Shown: positions 17,331 to 25,680, numbered from the stretch's first letter. The stretch is DNA of 44,116 bases from Puniceicoccales bacterium Verruco_01 (GCA_001604565.1 LVBV01000021.1:1-44116), one strand, 5' to 3'. Program-made: numbers and translations. The notes: a model not told the origin generated them from the letters alone.

Positions 17331-17738
17331 ATGCCGCTTCACCTCGAAATCGTCACGCCGGAAAAACGCGTCTTCTCGGAGAGCGTCGAGCACGTCGTCG
17401 TGCCCACCGCGGCGGGCGAGATCGACATCCTTCCCGGCCACATCCCGCTTCTTTCGATCCTCGAACCGGGGGAACTCAAGATCGGACGCGCCGGAAAGCT
17501 GGAGGGCATGGCGGTGGACCGCGGCTTCGTCCAGATTCGCGGCGACAACGTGCAGATCCTAGCCGAGGGCGCGATCGACGTGACGGCCATCGACCTAAGC
17601 GCCGTGGAGGCCTCCCGCATCGCAGCCCAGAAGGCGCTGGAGGAAGCGAAGAAGCGCGGGGAGGATCCGGCGGTGATCGAGGAGCTGGAAACCAAGGCCC
17701 GCTTCGCCGTCATCCAGCAAATCATCAAGAAGAAGTAG
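17331..17738 (+). CDS. atpC: ATP synthase F1 subunit epsilon
   Basis: Epsilon sits on gamma and can inhibit ATP hydrolysis. The 135-residue product has the N-terminal beta-sandwich (MPLHLEIVTPEKRVFSE, then GEIDILPGHIPLLSILEPGE) and a C-terminal helical hairpin (about 90-135). It is the last gene of the operon, with a stop only 20 bases from the convergent fic gene. No clear terminator lies between, so readthrough into antisense of fic is possible. Confidence 0.96.
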   Translation: MPLHLEIVTPEKRVFSESVEHVVVPTAAGEIDILPGHIPLLSILEPGELKIGRAGKLEGMAVDRGFVQIRGDNVQILAEGAIDVTAIDLSAVEASRIAAQKALEEAKKRGEDPAVIEELETKARFAVIQQIIKKK

Positions 17739-17758
17739 GGCGGGGAATCTTTGGCGCC

Positions 17759-19069
17759 TCAGTTTCGGTAGGAACGCACGCGTTCCACCACGTCCTTCGG
17801 CACGACAAACAGAAACTGGCGTCCGCGCGTTTCCTTGAGGAGCAGCCCTTCCTCTTCGAGTTCGAGGAGATCGTTTCGAGCGGTCATGAGCGAGACGCCG
17901 TGGCTGTTCTGGTGCCCCTTGATTGTATAGATGCAGCCGGGGTGACGGATGGCGTGTGCAAGGAGGTCCTGCTGGCGGTGGTTGAAGCGCATCTGCGCGC
18001 GCATCAGGTTGTTCAGCATCTCCTGCCGCTGCAATTGCAGGTTCACGAAGCCCCGCAGCTTTTCGACGGCCTCCTCGACGACGGACAACTGATGCTCGAT
18101 GAAGTAGGTGAGGTCGTTGTCGTCGCTCTCCGTGTAGAGAAAAGCCGTCCCGTATTTCACCGGGGCCTTGATGAGAATTTCCGAAATGGAGATGAACTCG
18201 AAGAGATCGTAACCAGCCTTCAGCATGTACCAGTAAAAGAGCGCGCGCGCCGTGCGTCCGTTGCCGTCCACGAAGGGATGTTCGTAGGCGAGCCAGAAGT
18301 GCAGGAGGATCGCCTTGATGACCGGGTGGATGAAAACGCCGCTGTCGCCATTGGCGAAGCGGCACATCCGGCGCATGCTATCCTCCAGATTCTCCGCCGC
18401 TGGAGGGATGTGCAGGATCACGCCGTCGTCCGTCTCCACGCGCACCGGTTCATCCACCCTGCGGAAGCGTCCGACGGCATCGGGTTTCTCCATCACATCC
18501 GTGCTGATGCGCCGATGAATGTCCAGAACGGCTTCGACGGAAAGCTCTTTGGGGGGATTTTTCCGCAGGAATTCCATTGTCAGGAAGTTGTTGAAAATCA
18601 TCCGCTCGTTGTGATCGCGGGGCTTGCGGCCCTGACGGATCATCTCGCGTGCCACCTCGCGCGTGGTGGCCGCTCCCTCCAGCTGGCTGGAGGTGATGGA
18701 TTCCTCAATGAGGCTGCGGATGACGTAACTGGCTCGTCTTTCGTCGGTCAGTACGTCCCTCGGCAAGGGAATCAGCCCGCCGCCTGTCGAACGATCGAGA
18801 TCGTGAAGTCTTCTCAGGATGTCCGACGTCTGGACGTACTTGAAGACGGAATTGCCCTCGCCGAAGGCAATGGAGGTATAGGGCGTCCGCAGTCTCTTGA
18901 TGGCGCCCCAGACATCCTCCGCTCGTACGCCTTCGGGCAGTTTTTGGCGGCGCAAATCCTCCCAGTGCAAATATCCCTTTTGCCCCGCAATTTCAGAGGC
19001 CAGACGCTGGATTTCGTCGTCGAAACGGAGGCAGGTTTCAGCTTTTGGCGGAGTCCGGGGAAGGCGCAT
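17759..19069 (-). CDS. Fic family protein (AMP-transferase) with C-terminal winged helix
   Basis: Fic enzymes usually transfer AMP from ATP to a protein Ser, Thr or Tyr. The 436-residue product has the complete catalytic loop HPFVDGNGRTAR (residues 264-275). An N-terminal inhibitory helix carries SSQLEG with Glu131, which marks the self-inhibited class II. Before it lies a Fic N-terminal domain (about 60-130). After the core (to about 310), a segment with a winged-helix look follows (about 360-430: HGVSLMTARNDLLELEEEGL, then RGRQFLFVVP). This makes DNA binding and autoregulation plausible. The ATG at 19069 follows a strikingly AT-rich promoter. It converges on atpC. No separate antitoxin is needed for this class. 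Target unknown. Confidence 0.9.
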   Translation of the reverse strand: MRLPRTPPKAETCLRFDDEIQRLASEIAGQKGYLHWEDLRRQKLPEGVRAEDVWGAIKRLRTPYTSIAFGEGNSVFKYVQTSDILRRLHDLDRSTGGGLIPLPRDVLTDERRASYVIRSLIEESITSSQLEGAATTREVAREMIRQGRKPRDHNERMIFNNFLTMEFLRKNPPKELSVEAVLDIHRRISTDVMEKPDAVGRFRRVDEPVRVETDDGVILHIPPAAENLEDSMRRMCRFANGDSGVFIHPVIKAILLHFWLAYEHPFVDGNGRTARALFYWYMLKAGYDLFEFISISEILIKAPVKYGTAFLYTESDDNDLTYFIEHQLSVVEEAVEKLRGFVNLQLQRQEMLNNLMRAQMRFNHRQQDLLAHAIRHPGCIYTIKGHQNSHGVSLMTARNDLLELEEEGLLLKETRGRQFLFVVPKDVVERVRSYRN

Positions 19070-19074
19070 CGTAT

Positions 19075-19123
19075 AACCTATTTATAATTTTTCATATTTT
19101 ATAAGTAGATTATAGGTTGGCAA
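19075..19123 (-). promoter_or_regulatory. AT-rich fic promoter flanked by inverted AACCTAT/ATAGGTT
   Basis: On the minus strand a TTGCCA -35 (plus-strand 19118-19123) and TAAAAT -10 (19096-19101) are spaced by 16 bases, a good sigma-70 promoter. AACCTAT (19075-19081) and ATAGGTT (19112-19118) are perfect inverted copies that bracket the -10 and touch the -35, so a dimeric protein bound there would block RNA polymerase. The stretch is far richer in A and T than the rest of the window. Confidence 0.55.
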
Positions 19124-19154
19124 TCGGAAATGTCATCTCGACAACCCGGAATTC

Positions 19155-19232
19155 TGGTCGGGGCGGCCGGATTTGAACCGGCGACATCTTGCTCCCAAAG
19201 CAAGCGCTCTAGCCAGGCTGAGCTACGCCCCG
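19155..19232 (-). tRNA. tRNA-Pro (anticodon UGG)
   Basis: The minus strand from 19232 reads CGGGGCG / TA / GCTC...GAGC / G / CTTGC-TTTGGGA-GCAAG / variable ATGTC / GCCGG-TTCAAAT-CCGGC / CGCCCCG / A / CCA, a full 78-base cloverleaf with all stems paired. The loop TTTGGGA has anticodon TGG, which reads CCN Pro codons. The 3' CCA is encoded (plus-strand TGG at 19155-19157). Confidence 0.97.
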
Positions 19233-19485
19233 AATGAAGGGTGACGGCGTCCGCGAAGCGGCGCGCCATCCGGAAAGCGGGAAGATATCGGCGCTGCGCC
19301 CTCCAGTAAAACAAAAAGACGGCGTGTGTCTGAGTTGTTTGCGCCGCCCGGAATCAAGGGGGCCGGACAATGCCACGGGACGGCATGGCAGGCCGTAAAG
19401 TCGGAGCCATGAACGCTTTGGGCTTGATGCAAGATCGGTGCGGTGATCTCATTCACGCGTTTGGGCCGATAACAATTTCTTGCGT

Positions 19486-20889
19486 ATGAAAAGTCTTCGT
19501 CTTCCCGAGACCGCTGTGAAGGCGGTTCGTAGCGGATTGTTTCTGGCGGCTGCGGCGCTTTCCTTTCCTGCGTCAAACGCCTCCGGATGGGAACTCTGGG
19601 GCTGCGGTAGCAACCAGCGCGGCGAGCTCTGCGACGGGGCGGCCAGCTACTATTACGCTCCGGGACGGATGCGCGCCGATGCCGAAGCCGTGGCGATCGG
19701 CTACTCGCACAGCCTTTTCATCGACAGCCTTGGCGACCTCTACGCCTGCGGCGTGAACGATTCGGGCTGTTTCGGCAGCGCGGAGCCCGCGATTTCGGTC
19801 ACGCCGGTCCTCGTGGCGCACAACGTGGCGCAGGCGGCCTGCGGAATCGGTTTTACGATCTATCTCACCACGGATGGGAAGGTGTACACGTGCGGGGTCA
19901 ATTCCGTCGGCCAGCTCGCCACGGGGGACACGACGGGCCGCGGCGCGCCGGTCCTCGTGGCCATGCACGCGAAGGCGGTGGCTGCGGGCGACGCCTACTG
20001 CCTGTATCTGGATGAGAACGGCGTCCTGTGCGGTTCGGGCCGCAATGCGGACGAGCAGCTCGGCGGGCCCGCTCCTGTGGATGTCCCCACGTGGAAGCTC
20101 ATCGCGACGGACGTCGTCCGGATGACGGCGGGCGATTCGACGACGCTGTACCTCACAAGTGACGGCGTCCTACACGGCCTGGGCTACAACTACTACGACC
20201 AGCTCGGGATTTCCACGCCGCTCATTTACACGACGGAGACCGTCACGATTGCCTCGGAGGTGCGCGACTTCTGCGCCTCGGGGCACGCGGTTTTCTTTGT
20301 CACGACGGACAACAAGCTCTACGGACTGGGCGACAGCAACTCGAACTACTACGGGGGCGACACGACTCCGCACGAGGGCCCCGTCCTCATGATGGAGGAC
20401 GTCCTCTCGGTTTCGAGCGGCTGCGGCGCGGCGCACGTTCTGGCCCTCAAGACCGACCACAGCCTCTGGGCCGTTGGCAACAACAGCGACTACCAGCTGG
20501 GCCGCACCGGCGGCACCGTGTTCAACACATGGCAGCATGTGGACGACAACGTGGTGAGCGTCACCGCCGCGTGGAACCGCAGCCTTTACCTCAAGGCGAC
20601 GGGCGATTCCTGCTACGAGCCCCGGGACGAGGTGACGCTCAAGGATACGCCTCTCGGCTGGGTGGACGACACGTACTTCCCGTGGGTCTGGAGCTATTCC
20701 CTGGGCCTTTGGTACTACGTCTATGACGGCATTTGCGCGGACAAGGACGGCTACTGGACCTTCTACTACACGCCGGATTTTTCCAGCTACGGGTGGGGGT
20801 ATTTCTTCCCGAGCGTCGGCTGGTGGAGCCTTTCCCGGCAGGGGAACGCCCGCTGGGTGTATTATGGGGACCCTCTGCCGATGGAGTGA
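19486..20889 (+). CDS. Secreted RCC1-repeat beta-propeller protein with aromatic C-terminal domain
   Basis: The 467-residue product starts with a Sec signal peptide (hydrophobic SGLFLAAAALSFPASNASG, about 16-34). Seven RCC1-type repeats then follow, each with a W/Y-x-x-G-x-N-x-x-x-Q-L-G-like core: WGCGSNQRGEL, YACGVNDSGCFG, YTCGVNSVGQLATG, CGSGRNADEQLGG, HGLGYNYYDQLG, YGLGDSNSNYYGG and WAVGNNSDYQLG. Seven repeats fit a closed seven-bladed propeller. The last 90 residues (from about 378) are packed with Trp, Tyr and Phe (LGWVDDTYFPWVW, LGLWYYVYDG, YGWGYFFPSVGWWSL) and end without a membrane anchor. The ATG at 19486 is used. Likely a surface or periplasmic binding protein; ligand unknown. Confidence 0.8.
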   Translation: MKSLRLPETAVKAVRSGLFLAAAALSFPASNASGWELWGCGSNQRGELCDGAASYYYAPGRMRADAEAVAIGYSHSLFIDSLGDLYACGVNDSGCFGSAEPAISVTPVLVAHNVAQAACGIGFTIYLTTDGKVYTCGVNSVGQLATGDTTGRGAPVLVAMHAKAVAAGDAYCLYLDENGVLCGSGRNADEQLGGPAPVDVPTWKLIATDVVRMTAGDSTTLYLTSDGVLHGLGYNYYDQLGISTPLIYTTETVTIASEVRDFCASGHAVFFVTTDNKLYGLGDSNSNYYGGDTTPHEGPVLMMEDVLSVSSGCGAAHVLALKTDHSLWAVGNNSDYQLGRTGGTVFNTWQHVDDNVVSVTAAWNRSLYLKATGDSCYEPRDEVTLKDTPLGWVDDTYFPWVWSYSLGLWYYVYDGICADKDGYWTFYYTPDFSSYGWGYFFPSVGWWSLSRQGNARWVYYGDPLPME

Positions 20890-20949
20890 CGGAGTCCCGG
20901 GGCGCGCGTTTTGCTGTCCATCGGCGCCGGAAAGAGGCAGAGTAGGAGC

Positions 20950-21675
20950 GTGAAAATCGGCGGACTCCAGAAGACCTCGCTCATCGACTTTCCGGATATG
21001 GTGAGCGCGGTGGTGTTTTTGCAGGGCTGCAACATGCGCTGTCCCTTCTGCCACAACCCGGAGCTTGTGATCGGCAGCCGCTTTGAAAAGCCGCTGGACG
21101 AGGCGGAGTTCTTCTCCTTCCTCGAAAAACGGCGCCGCCAGCTCGACGGCATCGTGGTGAGCGGGGGCGAGCCCACGGTGCATGCGGACCTGCCGCCGTT
21201 TCTGCGCCGCATCAAGGCCCTTGGCTTCAAGATCAAGCTGGACACCAACGGCACGCACCCGGACATGCTGGCGGCGCTGCTGGCGGAGGGCCTCCTCGAC
21301 TTCGTGGCGATGGACCTCAAGGGCGATCCGGAGCATTATGCGGATTACTGCGGAGCCGTCTTCCCGGCGGAGACGATCCGCCGCTCGATTGGCCTTGTCA
21401 TGAAAAGCGGCCTGCCCCACGAATTCCGGACGACCGCCGTCCCGGGATTGCACGATGTGGATAAGCTCCTCGCCCTCGCGGCGATCGTGCGCGGCGCGCG
21501 GCTCTACGCGGTGCAGGCCTTCCGCCCGGACCTCTGTCTTTCCCCGGACTTTGAAAAACTGCCGCGCTACGACCTCGCTCCCGTACAAGCGGCGCGGGGG
21601 AAGTTCGAGGCGCTTGTGCAACGCTTCGAGATTCGCGGCGCGCCGGACCGGGACCCGGGGAATCTCTTGAAATAG
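20950..21675 (+). CDS. Radical SAM activating enzyme, anaerobic ribonucleotide reductase activase type
   Basis: The 241-residue product starts MKIGGLQKTSLIDFPDMVSA and has the radical SAM CxxxCxxC as Cys27, Cys31 and Cys34 (GCNMRCPFCHNPEL). A glycine-rich SAM site follows (VVSGGEPT). The opening and length match the family that activates class III ribonucleotide reductase (NrdG-like). No nrdD or other glycyl-radical enzyme lies within the window. The GTG at 20950 is preferred because the family motif begins exactly there; TAGGAG is close upstream (20943-20948), a tight spacing. A TTG start 39 bases earlier is possible. It indicates an anaerobic or microaerobic lifestyle. The partner could also be another glycyl-radical enzyme. 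Confidence 0.8.
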   Translation: MKIGGLQKTSLIDFPDMVSAVVFLQGCNMRCPFCHNPELVIGSRFEKPLDEAEFFSFLEKRRRQLDGIVVSGGEPTVHADLPPFLRRIKALGFKIKLDTNGTHPDMLAALLAEGLLDFVAMDLKGDPEHYADYCGAVFPAETIRRSIGLVMKSGLPHEFRTTAVPGLHDVDKLLALAAIVRGARLYAVQAFRPDLCLSPDFEKLPRYDLAPVQAARGKFEALVQRFEIRGAPDRDPGNLLK

Positions 21676-21736
21676 GCTCCCGTCGGATGGCGGGCGTCTT
21701 TCTGGCGAAAAATCCGTCTTTTCGGCTCGCAGAATC
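21666..21736 (+). repeat. Interspersed hairpin repeat, copy A
   Basis: This stretch at the end of the radical SAM gene resembles 28775-28847. The 24-base core at 21678-21701 differs from the other copy at one position, and similarity continues through GGCG-AAAATC and up to AGAATC. CCCGTC and GGCGGG form a 6-bp stem (one G-T pair) around a 4-base loop. CGTCTTT follows, so it could also serve as a terminator for the gene that ends at 21675. Confidence 0.7.
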
Positions 21737-21791
21737 CGCGCCCTCTTTTTCCGCACGGGGGTTTTTGTCGGGCAGGGGCACGGGGCCGGAC

Positions 21792-23864
21792 CTACGGCGC
21801 GGGCCTTAGTCGCAGGGAATCCACGCCGACGCCGAGGATGCGCTCGTCCCGGTTGGTAGTCGTGGTGTTCCGGGGGGAATCGGCATCCGGGCAAAGGAAT
21901 TCGATGTTGAGGCTTCCGTTTCTGGCGGCATCCACTGGCAGGGGGAGCGTCACGGCGCGTTCGTTCAGGGCGGAATCGAAGGATAACCGGGCCAGTTCCT
22001 TTCCGTCGAGGAGGATCAGAACCTTCTGGGCCTGCAGGGTGCCGTCGAGATAGGCGTGCAGACGCATGTCAAGGACGAGCGGGACCTCGGGGATGTGGAA
22101 AAGCCTCAGATCCAGACGGGCCTTCCGACCGGTCCACAAACCCCATTCCTCCATGCCGTGCCAACCGCCGTGCGAGAAGAAGGGAAGGGTGCCGTCCTTC
22201 ACGATGTCACGCCCGATTTCAACCTTCCGTTGCTCGGAATCGAAGACGGATGCCGTCCATTTTCCTGTGGAAAGATCCAGCGCATAGAGGCCCTCCGGTT
22301 TCTCCCAGTCAAGCCATTGCATCACCCGCTGTTCGTAGTCCTTCGCGAGAATGTCGTCCATCGGCCAGTCCTTCGGGTTCAGGCCCGTATGACCGTTCAA
22401 AAGGTCCAGTCCGTACTGTTCTGCGGCGAGGAAGCCGTCCATGCAGGCGTGTGTCACATCACAAGGGGGATTCTTTACGTAAAACACCCTTGCGTCGGCA
22501 GGAGGTGCTTCGATCCCCGCCATCCGGGCGATCTCCGCGTCGCGGCGGATGCGTCCGTATGGGTCGCGCGTCCGGATCTGTTCCGCGAAGAAGACACAGG
22601 CGGCGAGTGACACGAGGAGTGTGGCGGTAACAGGGCGGCGTCCCCGCAGAAGCCGCGCGGCTGCGACAAAGAGGACGAAGAGCACCACGGCGGAAAGAAC
22701 GATGTTCATCCGGAAGGGGCAGCGGATTGCACCCGCGCCCGGGACGAACGCGTTGATCGCCTGCCAGCCCGAGAAACCGAGGATCTTGACGATAGAAACC
22801 CAGCAGAGGACGATCGAAACCCCCGCCAAGACGGCGACCTTTTCCGCCGTGGTGGAGAGAGCCTTCCGTTTCCAGAGAAACAGGAACCACGCCGTTGCCG
22901 CGAGAAAGAGAAGGAAGGTGACAGGCGGCAGACCGAAGCGCAGTTCGTTGGCTGCGGTCCGCTGGACCGGGACCATCCAGTGTTCCATCCAGCCCCAGAG
23001 CCGGTTGGAGGTGCCCGTGTTCACGAGGTCACAGACCCAGGGAATGCCTTTCCACGTCTGCGAATAGTCGCGCGGGCCGAGCGTTCGCAGCACGGGGAGA
23101 TACGTGGCGAGAAAGGGGACGAGAAACACGGCGAAACCCGCGCCGAAGGCCGTGAAGGTCCTCCATCGGCGGGCGAGGGCGCGCAGGGACTCACGGTCCA
23201 TCCGGAACGCCGCGACCGTCAGCCAGACGAGGAAAGTGACCCCCGAGAAGAAGAGGAAGAACCAGGGAATGTAGAAACTGGAAAAGAGAAGAAGCGAAAG
23301 CAGTAACCCCGCCGCCGACGCCCGCGCGCGGGCATGACGCTCTTCGGTCAGCGCAAGCCAGGAGAGTCCCGCTACGAAGGGTAGAAGCCACACGATCGTG
23401 AGTTGCAGATGGCTGTTTTCAAAGCCGACGGCCACTGGCGAGAAATTGACAAAGAGCGCCGCGGCGGCGAGCGCCGGGAAAAGCATCACCTTCGCGCAGC
23501 GCCGTAGAAACCAGTACATCGCGAGGAACCCGGCAAAGGCCATCAGGAAGTACGTGGCGAGAAAGGCGTGCCAGAGATCCATCCCCACCCCCCGGAAGGC
23601 GCTGAAGATCGTCCCCTGAAGAAAGAAGGTGTCGCTGTAGCCGAGGGTACCTTCGACAGGCCAGAACATGGCGATGGTGTTCCAGGGGCGCTCCCCCGCA
23701 AAGACCAGTCTCCAGTGCTCGTGGAGTCCAAGAAGCAGCCGTCCGTCCCACAGGTCGCCCGGAATCACGTTGCATCCGCTGGCAATGGAATCGCGAAAAA
23801 ACCAGATCGCAGAAAGGAAGGCTGCGGCCAGAACGACCAGCGCGGGAAGGAGTTTCTTTCTCAC
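21792..23864 (-). CDS. Large multi-spanning membrane protein, GT-C glycosyltransferase-like
   Basis: The 690-residue product begins with a membrane segment (LLPALVVLAAAFLSAIWFF). An external loop with PGDLWDGR (Asp37, Asp40) follows, then about ten further hydrophobic segments to about residue 430. The last 250 residues are soluble, ending in a beta-rich region. Acidic residues in the first external loop and this architecture are typical of GT-C enzymes that use polyprenyl-phosphate sugars, or of YfhO-like proteins. The match is by layout only. It starts 95 bases from the divergent DPM-like glycosyltransferase, which could supply its donor. ATG at 23864. Confidence 0.6.
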   Translation of the reverse strand: MRKKLLPALVVLAAAFLSAIWFFRDSIASGCNVIPGDLWDGRLLLGLHEHWRLVFAGERPWNTIAMFWPVEGTLGYSDTFFLQGTIFSAFRGVGMDLWHAFLATYFLMAFAGFLAMYWFLRRCAKVMLFPALAAAALFVNFSPVAVGFENSHLQLTIVWLLPFVAGLSWLALTEERHARARASAAGLLLSLLLFSSFYIPWFFLFFSGVTFLVWLTVAAFRMDRESLRALARRWRTFTAFGAGFAVFLVPFLATYLPVLRTLGPRDYSQTWKGIPWVCDLVNTGTSNRLWGWMEHWMVPVQRTAANELRFGLPPVTFLLFLAATAWFLFLWKRKALSTTAEKVAVLAGVSIVLCWVSIVKILGFSGWQAINAFVPGAGAIRCPFRMNIVLSAVVLFVLFVAAARLLRGRRPVTATLLVSLAACVFFAEQIRTRDPYGRIRRDAEIARMAGIEAPPADARVFYVKNPPCDVTHACMDGFLAAEQYGLDLLNGHTGLNPKDWPMDDILAKDYEQRVMQWLDWEKPEGLYALDLSTGKWTASVFDSEQRKVEIGRDIVKDGTLPFFSHGGWHGMEEWGLWTGRKARLDLRLFHIPEVPLVLDMRLHAYLDGTLQAQKVLILLDGKELARLSFDSALNERAVTLPLPVDAARNGSLNIEFLCPDADSPRNTTTTNRDERILGVGVDSLRLRPAP

Positions 23865-23959
23865 AACAAAGATAATCCGATTCCCCCCGCATTTGTTGCA
23901 GGAGCCGTGTTCCTGAAACTTGCCCCGTGCCTCTCCAGTTGAACACAGTGGAACACCCC

Positions 23960-24652
23960 ATGAACGTCTCCGTCGTCATTCCCTGTTACAACGAAAAGGA
24001 CACGATCCTTGAAATTCTCGCCGCCGTGAAGAAGTCCGGCGTGGATCTCAAGGAAATCGTCGTCGTGGACGACTGCTCGAAGGACGGCACGCGCGACATC
24101 CTGAAGGAGAAGGTGGAGGGCGATCCGCTCGTCCGCGTCCTCTATCACGAAAAGAATCAGGGCAAGGGCGGGGCGCTCGCCACGGGATTCGCGGCGGCGA
24201 GCGGCGATGTGGTGCTCGTGCAGGATGCGGACCTTGAATACGATCCCGCCGAATACCCGCGACTTTTGAAGCCCATCCTTGACGGGAAGGCGGACGTGGT
24301 CTTCGGCTCGCGCTTCGCGGGCGGGGATGCTCACCGCGTGGTGTACTTCTGGCACATGATGGGCAACCGCTTCCTGACGCTGGCGAGCAACATGATGACG
24401 AACCTGAACCTCACGGACATGGAGACCTGCTACAAGCTCTTCCGCCGCGAGATCATCCAGAAGATCGCCATCGAGGAAAAGCGCTTTGGTTTCGAGCCCG
24501 AGATCACCGCCAAGGTGGCCAAGATGCACTGCCGCATCTACGAGGTCGGCATCTCCTATTCGGGCCGCACGTACGAGGAGGGCAAGAAGATCGGATGGCG
24601 CGACGGCTTCCGCGCCCTTTACGCCATCTGCAAATACAACCTCTTCCGGTAG
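23960..24652 (+). CDS. Family 2 glycosyltransferase, dolichyl/polyprenyl-phosphate sugar synthase-like
   Basis: The 230-residue product is a single GT-A domain. It shows [16 protein letters not shown], the nucleotide-binding [10 protein letters not shown], the metal-binding DAD (residues 89-91, [12 protein letters not shown]) and the later [12 protein letters not shown]. Membrane helices are absent, as in the short DPM1-like forms. It probably loads a sugar (mannose or glucose) from a nucleotide donor onto polyprenyl phosphate at the inner leaflet. The ATG at 23960 is chosen over an upstream GTG because the fold begins there. It is divergent from the GT-C-like gene and convergent with the hsp20 genes. 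Confidence 0.85.
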   Translation: MNVSVVIPCYNEKDTILEILAAVKKSGVDLKEIVVVDDCSKDGTRDILKEKVEGDPLVRVLYHEKNQGKGGALATGFAAASGDVVLVQDADLEYDPAEYPRLLKPILDGKADVVFGSRFAGGDAHRVVYFWHMMGNRFLTLASNMMTNLNLTDMETCYKLFRREIIQKIAIEEKRFGFEPEITAKVAKMHCRIYEVGISYSGRTYEEGKKIGWRDGFRALYAICKYNLFR

Positions 24653-24751
24653 GGGCCCGCTTCCCCGGTCCGGCTGGATTCCATCCGGCTCCGGTGAGTC
24701 TTCCGTACACGGCAAGGGCCGGAGCCCCCCAATTGGACCCCGGCCCGCCCG

Positions 24752-24777
24752 TCGGCGCAACCCCCTTGATGCGCCGA
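24752..24777. terminator. Hairpin between convergent glycosyltransferase and hsp20 genes
   Basis: TCGGCGCA (24752-24759) and TGCGCCGA (24770-24777) form a perfect 8-bp stem with a 10-base loop. It lies 99 bases after the glycosyltransferase stop and 23 bases beyond the hsp20 stop. There is no U-tract on either side, so the role as a terminator is tentative. Confidence 0.35.
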
Positions 24778-24800
24778 AAGGTGCCAACCCTGTCACTCCA

Positions 24801-25151
24801 TCACTCTATGGAAATACGGCGCGGCTTTGCCTTTTCGGCCTTCGGAAGAGTCAGGGTGAGGATGCCGTCCTCCACTTTCGCGGCGATCTTTTCGCCGTCG
24901 ATCTCCACGTTGAGGCCGAGGGTCAGTTCATAATCCGCGGCGGCGCTCTCGCGGCGCACGGTCCTCCAGCCCTCCGGCACGGCGGAGCGTTTGCCCGCGA
25001 TGGAAAGTTCCTCGCCGTGAAGCGAGAGGCTCACGCCGTCCTTCTTCACGCCCGGCATCCATACGCGGACGGTGTAGGCGTCGGTTTCCTCGGCGGTTTC
25101 GTAATACGGACGGACTTTGCAGGCCGTGTTGTTTTCAAGAAGTGTATTCAT
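24801..25151 (-). CDS. Small heat shock protein (Hsp20/alpha-crystallin), second gene of pair
   Basis: Small heat shock proteins are ATP-independent holdases. The 116-residue product is almost only an alpha-crystallin domain (about residues 22-110), with GVKKDGVSLSLHGEELSIAG and the hallmark VEDGILTLTLPK. It ends with an I-x-I motif (RRISIE) used for oligomer contacts. The N-terminal arm is short. It lies 52 bases downstream of the other hsp20 gene on the same strand and is probably cotranscribed from the sigma-54-type promoter at 25681-25696. ATG at 25151. Confidence 0.93.
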   Translation of the reverse strand: MNTLLENNTACKVRPYYETAEETDAYTVRVWMPGVKKDGVSLSLHGEELSIAGKRSAVPEGWRTVRRESAAADYELTLGLNVEIDGEKIAAKVEDGILTLTLPKAEKAKPRRISIE

Positions 25152-25203
25152 GTTTGTGAAAATTCCTGTTTGTGGTGGTTGATGTGGTATTTGTCGTGAG
25201 CAG

Positions 25204-25614
25204 TTACGCGATTTCGATGGCTCTGGGTTTGCGCTCCGGAATCTTGGGCAGCGTTACCGTCAGGACACCGTCCTCGTACTTCGCCGAGACCTTTTCGGCG
25301 TCGATCCCGTCGGGGAGGGTCACCGAGCGGCTTAAGGAGAGTTCGTCCTCCCCGTCCTTGTCCGCCTTGCGTTCCGCCGAGAGCGTGAGGACCGAGTTTT
25401 CGAGCTCGATCGCCAGTTCGCTCTTCTTGAAGCCCGGCAGTTCGAAGCGGGCATAGACATTCGCATCGTCCTCGTAGAGGTCGGCGGGAATCTCGGACGC
25501 GCCGAGACTCGTCAGGGCTCCCATGCGCGGGGCGCCGCCCCAGAATTCGGAAAAGAGGCGGTCGAAGTCGCGGAAGGAGGGAAGGGCCGGATAATCGTAG
25601 CGGATGAGTTTCAT
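25204..25614 (-). CDS. Small heat shock protein (Hsp20/alpha-crystallin), first gene of pair
   Basis: The 136-residue product has a longer N-terminal arm (SFRDFDRLFSEFWGGAPRMG) than its neighbour. The crystallin domain (about 42-130) shows VYARFELPGFKKSELAIELE and YEDGVLTVTLPK, and it ends in I-x-I (RAIEIA). The two neighbouring proteins differ clearly, so they may form mixed oligomers. AAGGAG stands 9 bases before the ATG at 25614. A 5' leader with a perfect 7-bp hairpin precedes it, and a sigma-54-type promoter with upstream repeats lies further out. Confidence 0.94.
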   Translation of the reverse strand: MKLIRYDYPALPSFRDFDRLFSEFWGGAPRMGALTSLGASEIPADLYEDDANVYARFELPGFKKSELAIELENSVLTLSAERKADKDGEDELSLSRSVTLPDGIDAEKVSAKYEDGVLTVTLPKIPERKPRAIEIA

Positions 25615-25642
25615 ATCTTTGTTCTCCTTTTCTTTGAATGGG

Positions 25643-25659
25643 TCCCGCATCGTGCGGGA
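25643..25659 (-). other. Stem-loop in the hsp20 5' leader
   Basis: TCCCGCA (25643-25649) and TGCGGGA (25653-25659) pair perfectly around a 3-base loop. With a start near 25669 the hairpin would lie close to the 5' end of the mRNA, a placement that often stabilises transcripts. It does not sequester the Shine-Dalgarno, so it is not an obvious thermosensor. Confidence 0.5.
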
Positions 25660-25680
25660 TTTTGTTTGCACCGCCTCTGT

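Noticed and set aside
25615..25669. An RNA thermometer in the hsp20 leader
   Set aside because: The hairpin at 25643-25659 does not pair with the Shine-Dalgarno, and no ROSE or fourU pattern was found.
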